Below are positions 31,964-41,000 of a DNA stretch of 41,597 bases, in pieces. The stretch lies in assembly GCA_017509755.1 (NCBI GenBank), contig JAFWOY010000035.1, positions 1 through 41,597 of the forward strand, written 5' to 3'. Under the pieces are notes generated by a model, which was not told the DNA's origin, did not search any database, and was given only the letters and a program-made list of their open reading frames with translations. This stretch comes from Bacteroidales bacterium. Its GTDB lineage: Bacteria; Bacteroidota; Bacteroidia; Bacteroidales; UBA932. Within the stretch, counting starts at the first letter, position 1. Every line of letters begins with the position of its first letter. The position numbers and the translations under genes were made by a program.

Positions 31964-33043
31964 ATGGCCATTTTAGCATTTCAGAAACCGGACAAGGTGA
32001 TCATGCTCGATGCGAGCGAGACCTTTGGTCGTTTCGAGTTCCGGCCCCTCGAGCCGGGATACGGAATCACCATCGGCAACGCACTGCGCCGCATCCTGCT
32101 CTCCTCGCTGGAAGGTTTCGCCATCACCTCGATCCGGATCGACGGTGTCGCGCATGAGTTCGACACCATCCCGGGCGTCATCGAGAGTGTCATCGACATC
32201 GTCCTCAATCTGAAGCAGGTCCGTTTCAAGCGGATGATCGAAGATGTGGACAGCGAGACGGCGACCATCACCGTGAGCGGCAAGCAGGAATTCACCGCCG
32301 ACGATATTTCCAAGAATCTCTCCTCCTTCAAGGTGCTCAACCCGGAACTGCACATCTGCTCGATGGAGCCGACTGTGAAGCTGGTGATGGACCTGCGGAT
32401 TGGAAAGGGCCGTGGTTATGTTCCCGCCGACGAGAACAAGATCGAACTCGCACCCGTGGACACGATCGCCATCGACTCCATCTTCACGCCGATCAAGAAC
32501 GTGAAGTACACAGTCGAACCGTGGCGTGTCGAACAGAAGACCGACTACGAGAAACTCAACCTTGAGATTACCACGGACGGATCCATCCATCCGAAGGAAG
32601 CCCTCAAGGAAGCAGCCAAGATCCTGATCTATCACTTCATGCTCTTCTCCGACGAGAAGATCACGCCGGAGACCCCGGTGGAAGTGGACAGCAAGGAACT
32701 GGACGAGGAAGCGCTCCGCATGCGTCACCTGCTGCTGACCAAGCTCTCCGATATGGAACTTTCCGTCCGGGCACTCAATTGTCTGAAGGCGGCCAATATC
32801 GATACGTTTGCCGACCTGGTCTCCCACCAGCGCGGTGAGTTGATGAAGTTCCGCAACTTCGGCAAGAAGTCGATGAACGAAATCGAAATGCTCATCGAGA
32901 AGGTGAAACTGGGCTTCGGGATGGATGTCACCAAGTATGGCATCGAACCCAAACCGAAGCAGGAGGAACAGCCGGAGGCTGCAGACGAAACTGAAAACAC
33001 TGATACAGAACCCGAAACAGAATTAGAAGAAAATGAGGCATAA
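31964..33043 (+). CDS. rpoA: RNA polymerase alpha subunit, with acidic C-terminal tail
   Basis: Alpha assembles the polymerase (N-terminal domain) and binds upstream DNA and activators (C-terminal domain). [20 protein letters not shown] with [11 protein letters not shown] is the dimerisation signature; the C-terminal domain spans about residues 255-325 with [20 protein letters not shown]. After MDVTKYG the protein goes on for about 30 strongly acidic residues (Glu, Asp, Thr rich), making 359 in all, longer than the roughly 330 of Bacteroides. The last codons overlap rplQ by 11 nt. Confidence 0.97.
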   Translation: MAILAFQKPDKVIMLDASETFGRFEFRPLEPGYGITIGNALRRILLSSLEGFAITSIRIDGVAHEFDTIPGVIESVIDIVLNLKQVRFKRMIEDVDSETATITVSGKQEFTADDISKNLSSFKVLNPELHICSMEPTVKLVMDLRIGKGRGYVPADENKIELAPVDTIAIDSIFTPIKNVKYTVEPWRVEQKTDYEKLNLEITTDGSIHPKEALKEAAKILIYHFMLFSDEKITPETPVEVDSKELDEEALRMRHLLLTKLSDMELSVRALNCLKAANIDTFADLVSHQRGELMKFRNFGKKSMNEIEMLIEKVKLGFGMDVTKYGIEPKPKQEEQPEAADETENTDTEPETELEENEA

Positions 33044-33587
33044 CAGGGCAATTAATCATTTGGGACGTCAGAGCGGTCACCGCAAGGCGATGCTGGCCAA
33101 CATGGCCTCCTCGCTGATTCTCAGCAAACAGATCGAGACTACGGTTGCCAAGGCAAAGGCATTGCGTACCTATGTCGAACCGCTGATCACCAAATCCAAG
33201 GAAGACACGACCCATTCACGTCGTATCGTATTCAGCTACCTCAAACAGAAAGAGGCAGTCAGTGAGCTTTTCCGCGTGGTCGCGCCGAAGATCGCCGATC
33301 GTCCGGGTGGATACACCCGCATCGTGCGCACCGGTTTCCGTGTGGGTGACGCCGCCGACATGGCCATCATCCAGCTGGTTGATTTCGCTGAAGGCGCTGA
33401 AGCCGCTCCCGAGAAGGAAGTCAAGCGTGCTTCGACCCGTCGCAGCGGCCGCAAGAACCAGGAAGGTGAAGGCAAGACGAGCAAGTCCCGCAAGGCGAAC
33501 TCGCCCAAGGTTGCGAACGAGAACGTGACCAAGGCTGCTCCCGCAGCCCGCAAAGTCCAGGCTCCCCGCAAATCCGGGAATTCGTAA
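33033..33587 (+). CDS. rplQ: 50S ribosomal protein L17, with basic C-terminal tail
   Basis: L17 lies near the tunnel exit. The first 120 residues are canonical: [40 protein letters not shown], and [20 protein letters not shown]. The remaining 60 residues form a Lys/Arg/Ala/Ser-rich tail with no clear fold. The ATG at 33033 lies inside the end of rpoA in another frame, which implies translational coupling. It is the last gene of the operon and is followed by two hairpins. Confidence 0.96.
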   Translation: MRHNRAINHLGRQSGHRKAMLANMASSLILSKQIETTVAKAKALRTYVEPLITKSKEDTTHSRRIVFSYLKQKEAVSELFRVVAPKIADRPGGYTRIVRTGFRVGDAADMAIIQLVDFAEGAEAAPEKEVKRASTRRSGRKNQEGEGKTSKSRKANSPKVANENVTKAAPAARKVQAPRKSGNS

Positions 33588-33596
33588 GGACACGTC

Positions 33597-33660
33597 ATTC
33601 CCCGGCCCTGCCGGGAATCTAAAAAGGAGGTGGCCCGGGAGATTCTCGGCCACCTTCTTT
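33597..33660 (+). terminator. Terminator hairpins after rplQ
   Basis: The first hairpin pairs ATTCCCCGG (33597-33605) with CCGGGAAT (33611-33618). The second pairs AAGGAGGTGGCC (33624-33635) with GGCCACCTTCTT (33648-33659), one mismatch region, and runs into TTCTTTTGGTT. Together they close the ribosomal operon. Confidence 0.85.
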
Positions 33661-33677
33661 TGGTTAGTTACATAAAT

Positions 33678-35348
33678 ATGCGTTTTTTCAGTATCCATTT
33701 TTTTCCCGTGTTTTTTGCCATCGTGCTTATGGCTTCATGCGAGAGTCAACATATGTCTCTTTCGCTACAAGAAGTCGAGGCTTTTCTTCAGGATCGTCCT
33801 GACAGCGCGCTGGCAGCCCTCCGGGCCCTTGACACCACAAAACTGAATACGCGGGCTCTCCGCGCCCATTACGCCCTTTTGTACGCCATGGCCCTCGACA
33901 AAAACTGGATTGATACCACCGACCCCGGCATCATCCTCCCGGCCGTGTCGTATTACGACCGCCATCATTCCTTGGCCAGGCGCGCCAAAGCATATTATTA
34001 TCTAGGCCGTATCCAGTATAACGGAGGACAGTACGATTCGGCCATACTTTCCTTTACACACGCTCGTGAGTATTCCAAAAAACTTGAGGATCCTCGTTTT
34101 AAAGCACTGATTCTTCAAGCAATCGGGGATACTTATGGTAAAGTTTATCTGTTTGAAGAAGCGTATGCTATGTCAGACAGCGCGTACCATTATTCCTTGG
34201 TAGCGGGCGACACGGCACTCGCCGGAGCTTCACATTATCGGATGGCACAGAATCTCAATAATTTAAGGAGGTATAATGAGGCTGTGGAACTATATGACTC
34301 ACTTTTGAACGATCCTTGGATTCAGGCAAATCGGAGAGTCTATGCCAGAACGTTTGCCGGATATGCCCTTGCTGTCCTCAACGATAGCGATGATTGTGAA
34401 AAAGCTGGGCGATTGTTTGAACAGAGTCTGGCTACTGGTGTAAAATTCGACAGCTATACCCATTGGGGCGCTTATGCATATTGCCTGTTCAAAAACGGAA
34501 GTGTGGACAAGGCATGTCGTATTTTTGAAAAGATGGAAAAGGCGGGGGTCGGAGAGCAGTATGCTTATCAAAAATGGCGAAGCCGGGTAGAACGGTTGAG
34601 CGGGAATTCGTCTGAAGCTTACGCGCTGTTGGAGATTTCGGCTGAACGACAGACAGCCCGTACGAGGGAAATCCTGCATCAATCCGTGATAAAGGCACAA
34701 CGCGATTATCTCGATATGCAGAATAAATATCTACATGAGAAAGAAAGTCGTCGAAGATTGTTCGGGTTGATCCTCATCTGTTTATTGCTGTTTGTTGTAT
34801 TTTGTCTCTGGCAATACTGGCGAAAGAAAATCGCAGAGGCACAAGAAAAACAGGAAATACTCCTTCAGACAGTAAACACACTGATCGAGCAAGTGGATAA
34901 GGAGAAGACGACATCGCTTTTGAAAGAGAATCGTTTTTTAACGCGATACGCAGAATTGTTTCATATGTATCTTCAGCAAATGGGAGCGATACGAGATATG
35001 TTGCGAAATTGTCAAACAGAGGCTGGCGTAGATCAGTTGCTTGGATCATTAAAAAGACAAGTAAACAAATTATCATTGGACAAGGCCAAGCAGCAGCGTT
35101 TTGAAGCAATGTTGAATACAGAGCTGAACGGAGTGATGGCCCATTATCGGGAAGAATTTTCTGGACAGGAAGAAGAAGAATACAGACTTGTCTCGTTTTT
35201 GTTTGCGGGCTTTGATGTCTCAACGATCTGTGCGCTTGTCGGCAACAGGACGAAACAAGCCATTTATTCAAAGAAAAGTAAATTAAGGCAGCGCATTGCG
35301 AAAGGGAGTAGCCCATATAAGGAGGATTACTTGAGAGCGCTCGGCTAA
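33678..35348 (+). CDS. TPR-repeat, single-pass membrane protein with C-terminal HTH-like domain
   Basis: A 556-residue protein. It begins with an export signal whose lipobox-like end is LMASC (Cys21). Residues about 35-340 are tetratricopeptide-like helices (for example RAKAYYYLGRIQYNGGQYDSAI). A strong membrane helix follows at about 361-380 (LFGLILICLLLFVVFCLW), then a coiled coil, and a C-terminal segment LVSFLFAGFDVSTICALVGN plus KQAIYSKKSKLRQRI that looks like the helix-turn-helix of LuxR-type regulators. The layout suggests a periplasmic sensor with a cytoplasmic DNA-binding end. It stands directly before the DUF3244/C10 genes and may regulate them (inference). The Met at 33678 is chosen for the signal sequence. 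Confidence 0.8.
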   Translation: MRFFSIHFFPVFFAIVLMASCESQHMSLSLQEVEAFLQDRPDSALAALRALDTTKLNTRALRAHYALLYAMALDKNWIDTTDPGIILPAVSYYDRHHSLARRAKAYYYLGRIQYNGGQYDSAILSFTHAREYSKKLEDPRFKALILQAIGDTYGKVYLFEEAYAMSDSAYHYSLVAGDTALAGASHYRMAQNLNNLRRYNEAVELYDSLLNDPWIQANRRVYARTFAGYALAVLNDSDDCEKAGRLFEQSLATGVKFDSYTHWGAYAYCLFKNGSVDKACRIFEKMEKAGVGEQYAYQKWRSRVERLSGNSSEAYALLEISAERQTARTREILHQSVIKAQRDYLDMQNKYLHEKESRRRLFGLILICLLLFVVFCLWQYWRKKIAEAQEKQEILLQTVNTLIEQVDKEKTTSLLKENRFLTRYAELFHMYLQQMGAIRDMLRNCQTEAGVDQLLGSLKRQVNKLSLDKAKQQRFEAMLNTELNGVMAHYREEFSGQEEEEYRLVSFLFAGFDVSTICALVGNRTKQAIYSKKSKLRQRIAKGSSPYKEDYLRALG

Positions 35349-35460
35349 GCGCTTGTTTTTCAGCGTGTTGCGCGGATCATGTCGCGGTTTCGATAGAATG
35401 ATCTGTGTATCAGCAAATTACAGCGATGACAGGATTGGCTTTTTGGCAGTTTTAAAAAAT

Positions 35461-35492
35461 GGCTTCAGAGATGTCTCTGAGGCCGTTTTTTT
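35461..35492 (+). terminator. Rho-independent terminator after the TPR/HTH gene
   Basis: GGCTTCAGAGA (35461-35471) pairs with TCTCTGAGGCC (35474-35484), one G-U pair, and is followed by seven T. It lies about 110 nt after the stop codon. Confidence 0.85.
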
Positions 35493-35539
35493 ATGGTCCG
35501 ATGACAGTTTTTGTGTTTTTCCTTGAACCGAGTTTACCT

Positions 35540-35547
35540 TAATTTTG
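35540..35547 (+). promoter_or_regulatory. -7 box (TAATTTTG) for the DUF3244/C10 genes
   Basis: An exact TAnnTTTG match 21 nt before the start of the DUF3244 gene. No well-spaced -33 TTG is present (the nearest are 14 and 26 nt away), which could mean activator dependence. Confidence 0.5.
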
Positions 35548-35568
35548 TTAAAACTAATCTTTCTTATT

Positions 35569-35961
35569 ATGAAACACATTCACTTTACAATTACCATCTT
35601 GTTAGCTGTAGCACTGTTATTCTTGCATTATCCATTATCTGCTGAGGTTTTTTCAGATGATGAAGAGGAAAATATCGATATCACTGTGGATCCTACAGGA
35701 ACACCAGTAACTCGTTCTCTATATTCTCCGGTTTTAGCGATGTTTAACCATACAAATAATCTAGTTTACATTACGTTCGTAAATAATATCGGCGATATTA
35801 CAATAAATCTTACACATATTAATACATGTAATACTATTACGATTTATGCTGACTCTTCAATGAATAGTTGTATTATTCCTGTGACGGACGGCATTGGCAT
35901 GTATTGCTTGGAATTCCTTTTATCGGATGGAAGTAGATATTATGGTTTTTTCCAAGTCTAA
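35569..35961 (+). CDS. Small secreted DUF3244-like protein
   Basis: A 130-residue protein with a Sec signal peptide (FTITILLAVALLFLHYPLSA). After an acidic linker (DDEEENIDI) it has a beta-sandwich-like pattern: SLYSPVLAMFNHTNNLVYITF, then alternating hydrophobic strands, ending DGSRYYGFFQV. This resembles DUF3244 proteins, which in Bacteroides and Prevotella often lie beside C10 cysteine protease genes. The role is unknown. The ATG at 35569 is chosen because it starts the signal peptide. The gene is much more AT-rich than the ribosomal operon, as are the next two. Confidence 0.7.
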   Translation: MKHIHFTITILLAVALLFLHYPLSAEVFSDDEEENIDITVDPTGTPVTRSLYSPVLAMFNHTNNLVYITFVNNIGDITINLTHINTCNTITIYADSSMNSCIIPVTDGIGMYCLEFLLSDGSRYYGFFQV

Positions 35962-36071
35962 AAGTGTGTGAAAACTCTTAAAAATTCATCGTCTTTAGAA
36001 CGGTGTAATACCTAATACCTCTATTACTAATGGTAGTAAATGTTTTGTATTGTTAACTTAAGCTTACGATC

Positions 36072-37424
36072 ATGAAAACTAAGTCTGTGTTTTTTATTTT
36101 TCTTTTAGGATTATGTACGGTAATTCTTGGTTCTTGTAGCGAATTGTATGATTATCCTCGTGCAGAAGACCAAGAACAATTGAATTTCAGTATCAAAGCA
36201 AAAACAAAAGCTCTTTTAGACATCAACTCAAATGTCATTTCTCAATATGATGTGGAGGCATATTTGATATATATACTTAAAGTTATCCCTACTGACATTA
36301 CTTCGATAGATCAACTTAGAATTGATTCATCTGAATCATTGTATTTGGCAAACTTGAAAGATGGAAGATGGTTTCTTTTTTCTGGTGACTATAATAATCC
36401 TCCAATAATTGCAGAAGGCGACGCAAACAATCCTTGTCCGAGTGTTTTTTCGAGAAATACAGCTGGGAACAATGAATGGGTGAAATCATTTTATCATCAG
36501 ATAACACAGAATCGAAATGATATAACAGAAGAATCAAAAACAAATCGTTTACTTTGGTTACATGCTCGGAAAGCCGCTATATCCCATTCTGAGAAGAATA
36601 GAGAGGATACTTTAGACTTATCGTACGATTATGTATTAGATACAATTTCCAGTATAATATATCCTGCTTTGACCCAAACTCAATGGCATGAGGGAAGTCC
36701 TTGGAATAGTGGTATTCCCAAGCTAAGGCATGGTACTTCACGGTGTTATGCGGGAAGTGAAATTGTAGCGCTATCTCAACTTCTGTATTACACCCATTTC
36801 TCCATAAACAAACCCAATTATATATATGGTTCAGTTGATTGCACTTATTATTATGACGAATATCCATATTCAAACTACGGCTTATCTAATACTACATCGG
36901 TTACTTGGGGTAATATGCCAGGAACTGCCAATGGAGACGCAACGGCTATTTCATACGTGGCGGCCTTATATGCTTATGTAGCAAAGATTTCTACTACTGA
37001 GTATCTTGTTACTAATTCATCGACTTCAAATCCGAGTGATTCTTATTCAGAAACTCCAGAGTTGAATATGGCTTTGGCTTTTCGCCATTTTGGTCTAATG
37101 GTTGACTTTGATTATGGTGATTCTTTTAATATGTCGGACGCTATTACAGAAATTCAGAATAACAGACCTGTATATTGTTACGAATACTCATCTTCCAACA
37201 TGATAAATGAAGCATATTTATATGATGGATATAGGAGTTATTATATAAAAGAAACAGAAACGCTCACAGATAGTTCAGGGAATATAGTGGAGGAGAACAT
37301 CAATTACTACTCTGTTTTTAATTGGCATATTAATTCGGGGGTTGGCGCTGTCTCGCATTATTACTGGATAACAAATACCGGAAATAATCCCAATAATCGA
37401 AGGATGTTCGTGGGGTGGAATTAG
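36072..37424 (+). CDS. C10 (streptopain-like) family lipoprotein lacking catalytic residues
   Basis: A 450-residue lipoprotein (lipobox ILGSC, Cys22). The N-terminal part resembles the C10 prodomain (DGRWFLFSGDYNNPPIIAEGD-like). The mature domain starts near TQWHEGSPWNSGIP (about 205). The active-site region reads RCYAGSEIVALSQLLYYTH, where SpeB-type enzymes have TGCVATATAQ, so the nucleophile Cys is Ser229. The His motif GHAFVIDG reads NEAYLYDGY (Glu380), and NWGWGG reads NSGVGA. The frame is intact with no stop, so this looks like a maintained pseudoprotease and not decay. Neighbours are a DUF3244 gene and a small lipoprotein, like B. fragilis bfp/bfi protease-inhibitor loci. Very AT-rich compared with the housekeeping genes. 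Confidence 0.75.
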   Translation: MKTKSVFFIFLLGLCTVILGSCSELYDYPRAEDQEQLNFSIKAKTKALLDINSNVISQYDVEAYLIYILKVIPTDITSIDQLRIDSSESLYLANLKDGRWFLFSGDYNNPPIIAEGDANNPCPSVFSRNTAGNNEWVKSFYHQITQNRNDITEESKTNRLLWLHARKAAISHSEKNREDTLDLSYDYVLDTISSIIYPALTQTQWHEGSPWNSGIPKLRHGTSRCYAGSEIVALSQLLYYTHFSINKPNYIYGSVDCTYYYDEYPYSNYGLSNTTSVTWGNMPGTANGDATAISYVAALYAYVAKISTTEYLVTNSSTSNPSDSYSETPELNMALAFRHFGLMVDFDYGDSFNMSDAITEIQNNRPVYCYEYSSSNMINEAYLYDGYRSYYIKETETLTDSSGNIVEENINYYSVFNWHINSGVGAVSHYYWITNTGNNPNNRRMFVGWN

Positions 37425-37479
37425 TTAAGAAGATGAGTAAACTCTTAAATCTGTTGAGTCACTAAATAATTGTTCTTTT

Positions 37480-37959
37480 ATGAAAAAAACGCTTTTTCTT
37501 GTTTTCACATGGAGCCTGATTTTTGGGGCTGTATCCTGTGTGGACTTATCCGTTGGAGACGTAGATAATAAAACCCTTTTGAAGGGAATCGATGACTATA
37601 AATCGCGATTTAGTACCGGAGAAAATCAATTCAGTCAGCTTTCTCTATGCCATGAATGGACGCTTACATCCAGTAGAGCAAGAATTCTTTCGTATGACGG
37701 GACGTATGTCGAAGAGGACCTTGAGACGGGAATACAAACCATCCATTTCAAAAAAGGCGGAGACTTGATCATTAACAAAGAATCCAAGGGTAAATGGCTT
37801 TATATGTATAATTGCTTGGCTTTTGGAATATTTAATAATCAAGGGAATCTATCTGATTGTCGGGTTACAATAGTAAAGACAGTGTCAAAGAAAACGATGA
37901 CTCTATACCAACGGATGGATCGGTCAGGAACCTTCGTGGAATATGAGTTTGTGCGGTAG
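37480..37959 (+). CDS. Small lipoprotein, possibly lipocalin-like
   Basis: A 159-residue lipoprotein with lipobox GAVSC (Cys20). The mature part has a short helix (NKTLLKGIDDYKSRF) and then about eight beta strands beginning CHEWTLTSSRARILSYDG and continuing TIHFKKGGDLIINKESKGKW, a pattern seen in lipocalin-like domains of this phylum. Inhibitors beside C10 proteases (staphostatin-type) are also small barrels, so an inhibitor or partner of the neighbouring protein is possible but unproven. It lies 55 nt after the C10 gene and is followed by a strong terminator, so it closes the unit. Confidence 0.6.
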   Translation: MKKTLFLVFTWSLIFGAVSCVDLSVGDVDNKTLLKGIDDYKSRFSTGENQFSQLSLCHEWTLTSSRARILSYDGTYVEEDLETGIQTIHFKKGGDLIINKESKGKWLYMYNCLAFGIFNNQGNLSDCRVTIVKTVSKKTMTLYQRMDRSGTFVEYEFVR

Positions 37960-37966
37960 AGGCACC

Positions 37967-38026
37967 AGCCATCCTCAAGGAGCCATTTCTTTGAGGATGG
38001 CTAATTCTTGTTTATGTTTTTTCTTA
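37967..38026 (+). terminator. Rho-independent terminator after the small lipoprotein gene
   Basis: A perfect 12-bp stem AGCCATCCTCAA (37967-37978) / TTGAGGATGGCT (37991-38002) is followed by a T-rich stretch ending TTTTTTCTTATT. Confidence 0.85.
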
Positions 38027-38038
38027 TTGTTAACTTTG
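38008..38038 (+). promoter_or_regulatory. Promoter of the RHS-like gene (TTG-N20-TAACTTTG)
   Basis: TTG at 38008-38010 and TAACTTTG at 38031-38038 are 20 nt apart, an exact fit to the phylum consensus. It overlaps the T-tract of the preceding terminator. The leader is about 17 nt. Confidence 0.7.
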
Positions 38039-38060
38039 AGAGAACGGATTCACTGCTGCC

Positions 38061-41000
38061 ATGACTCTTCGCGGTAACGATTGCCTCAAAAAATGGCCAT
38101 TTTGCTATTGTGTTTTATTGACACTTTTTTTGTTTCACATCGGCCCCTTGTTCGCCCAGGAAGCCATCACGCTGGACCGGCGCAACTACATCGCATTGTC
38201 GCCGCAGGCGTCATCGTTGCATGATGCGGTGAACTATCCGGTGGATGGGAACAAGGGCGTGCCGGACATTTCGATTCCGCTGTACACGGTGGAGTACGGT
38301 GGGATCCGTATTCCGATCGTGCTGCGCTACAGCACGTCGAATGCGAAAGTGGACCGGAGCGTTGCGCCGAATGTCGGGTTCGGGTGGGTGCTGGACGTGG
38401 GCGGGAGCATCAACCGGGTGATCAAGGGGAAGCCGGATGAGGCGGCGGTGTGGTACCAGGCGGACAGCAGCACGTATTTCGACCAGCTGGGCTCGAACGC
38501 GGACCAGTACACGATTTCAGCGCTTTACGATTGGTGCGGGGCGGTGGCGTACGACACGGAGAAGGACGAGTTCGTGATGAGCACGCCGGGTGGAGGGGCG
38601 TCGTTCTGCCTTTCGGAGAGCGGGGGTGTTTATACGGGGCGTTTTTCGCCGTCGGTGAACTGGCGGATCGGCGGCACGGTGAAGAATACCGGGACAGCGG
38701 TTCCTATGTTCACTGGGATCGATGTGTACGACGGGAACGGGACGGTTTACCGTTTCGGGAGCGGTTCTTCATCTACGACGCCGCTGTCCTCGGATGCATC
38801 GTACCTGGAATACTGCACGTACGAGCCGACGGGCGGGACGGTGTATGCGAGCGGCTGGCAGCTGCGGGAGGTGGAGGACGACGCAGGGCGGAAAGTACGG
38901 TTCAATTATTCGCGAAGCGGGAACTACGTGTACAGTTCAAGCCAGGACCAGTGGTACCGCGTACAGGACTCGGTGTCGATCTACTGGACGGCGGGAGCGG
39001 CGCCGGACATGGAGGCGGCGCAGGAATACGTCAGCCGCTATACACCGGACGGCAGCATCACAGAGCGTCCGTACATGTTGTCGGCGTTCCGAAACGTGTA
39101 TCCCTCGTCGATCGAGTGGCCGGGCGGTAAGGTGCTGTTCTTCGTGTCGAACAACCTGGTCAGCGGCATGAGCGTGCATGATGCGTCCGGGGCGCTGGTG
39201 CGGAGCTATTCCTTCGTGACGGGCGCGAACGACATCAACGCGTCGTCACGGCTGCTGACATCGGTTGTAGTGCGCGGATCGGACAGCACGGCGGTCGAGA
39301 CCTACGCCCTGGACTACAACAAGGCCGTGACGGGTACGGTGACGGCTGCGAGCTGTGACTGGTGGGGTTACTTCAACGGGCAGACGGAAACGCAGAACGC
39401 CTTTCTTCCATACCGTACGATATCTGCGCGGGGCTATGATTACGGGACATCGTTCTATCTGGGGAACGGCGGCCACCGGGAGCCTGACACGCTGAAGATC
39501 CGCCACAACATTCTCAAGTCTATCACCTATCCCGGCGGCGGAAGCACGGAGTTCGTGTTCGAGGCGAACCGCTACACGAAGGAGCGGAGTGCGGTGGTCC
39601 CTGCGGGCACGGGTCCCGGGCTGCGGATCCGCACGGTGATACACAAGGACAAGGACGGGACGGTGCTGCGGAAACTGGGCTACACGTACACGGGCGGCAG
39701 CATAGCCGTGATACCAGGCGAAGCGCGCTACACGACGGCGACGCAGTACCAGATGACGGTGAGCGAAGAGCAGTTCGGGCTGGGGATCGTCTTCGTGACG
39801 ACGGACCGTACGCGGACGATCAGTCCGAAATGCGCTGCGCGCGTGAGCGGCGGCGGCGAGGCGGTGGACTACGACACGGTGACGGAGACGGTGTACGACG
39901 GCACTGCGCCGGTGGGGAAGATCACCAGCACGTATGAGGTGCCCGACAACTTCCAAGTGGGGACGACGGGGTTCCTCAACGCATCGGAATGCCCGTTCCT
40001 TGGAGAGGAGTACCACGTGCAGGGGGAGTCTCTGAGCTACAATACGGCATGCCTAGCGCAGCGCGAGGAATTTGACGGCAGCGGTGCGCTGGTGCGCCGC
40101 ACGACGTACCACTATGCGGAGGTGGATACAGGGATAGTGACGAACCTTGGGTTCTACCACATGATGTACTACAACTATCCGGAGGCGGACGTGCAGTACG
40201 ATCCGCAGCTGATGCGTGACTTTTGGGCGATCCGGCGGATGAACAGCCTGAACGGTCCTGATGCGCTTCCACCGTTAGCTTATTATCTATACACGTCTAC
40301 GCGAGGCTGCCGCTATCCGTCCGGGGAGACGGTGGAGACGTTCGGTGTGGGCAGCGGCGGGACGGTCGCATCAACGTCCTTTACCACCTCCCGGAGCATC
40401 TCCTACAGTCTCGACAAGGCGTGGCATTACCCGGTCTCGGTGAGTTCACCGCGGAGCGACGGGAAGACGGAGCGCACAAGCTATACGTATCCGTTTACGA
40501 TAGGGTCCTCGTACGGTGCGATGCGGGACTCGCTGCTGGGCCGCCATCGTGCGGGGACGGTGCTATCGCAGACGCGCTGGGTGGGGACGACGAAGATCGA
40601 TTCGACGGTGGTGCCGTTCGGCCGCTTTGCGGGGACCGATGCGCCGGCAGGGTACTTCTTCCGTCCCTCGTCCGTGAAATACGGCAAAGGTACGTCGACA
40701 CCGGAGGTGCGGATCAGCTATGCGGCTTACGACGGCTGGGGCAATCCGCGGAGCATCGTTTACGGGAAGGATGACACGGAGAACTATGTCTGGAGCTACA
40801 GCCACCAGAGTCCCGTGGCAAAGGTGACGGGCGCCTCGTGGAGCGAGGTGACCACGGCGCTGGGCAGCACGGCGCTGACGGCGCTGGAAGGCGCCGCCGC
40901 CCCGGCTGATGCCACGGTGACGTCGGCGCTCTCGTCGCTGCGCGGGATCGCGGATGCCCTGACCGAAGGGCGCACCCACAGGCCCCACTACGGCGTGAGC

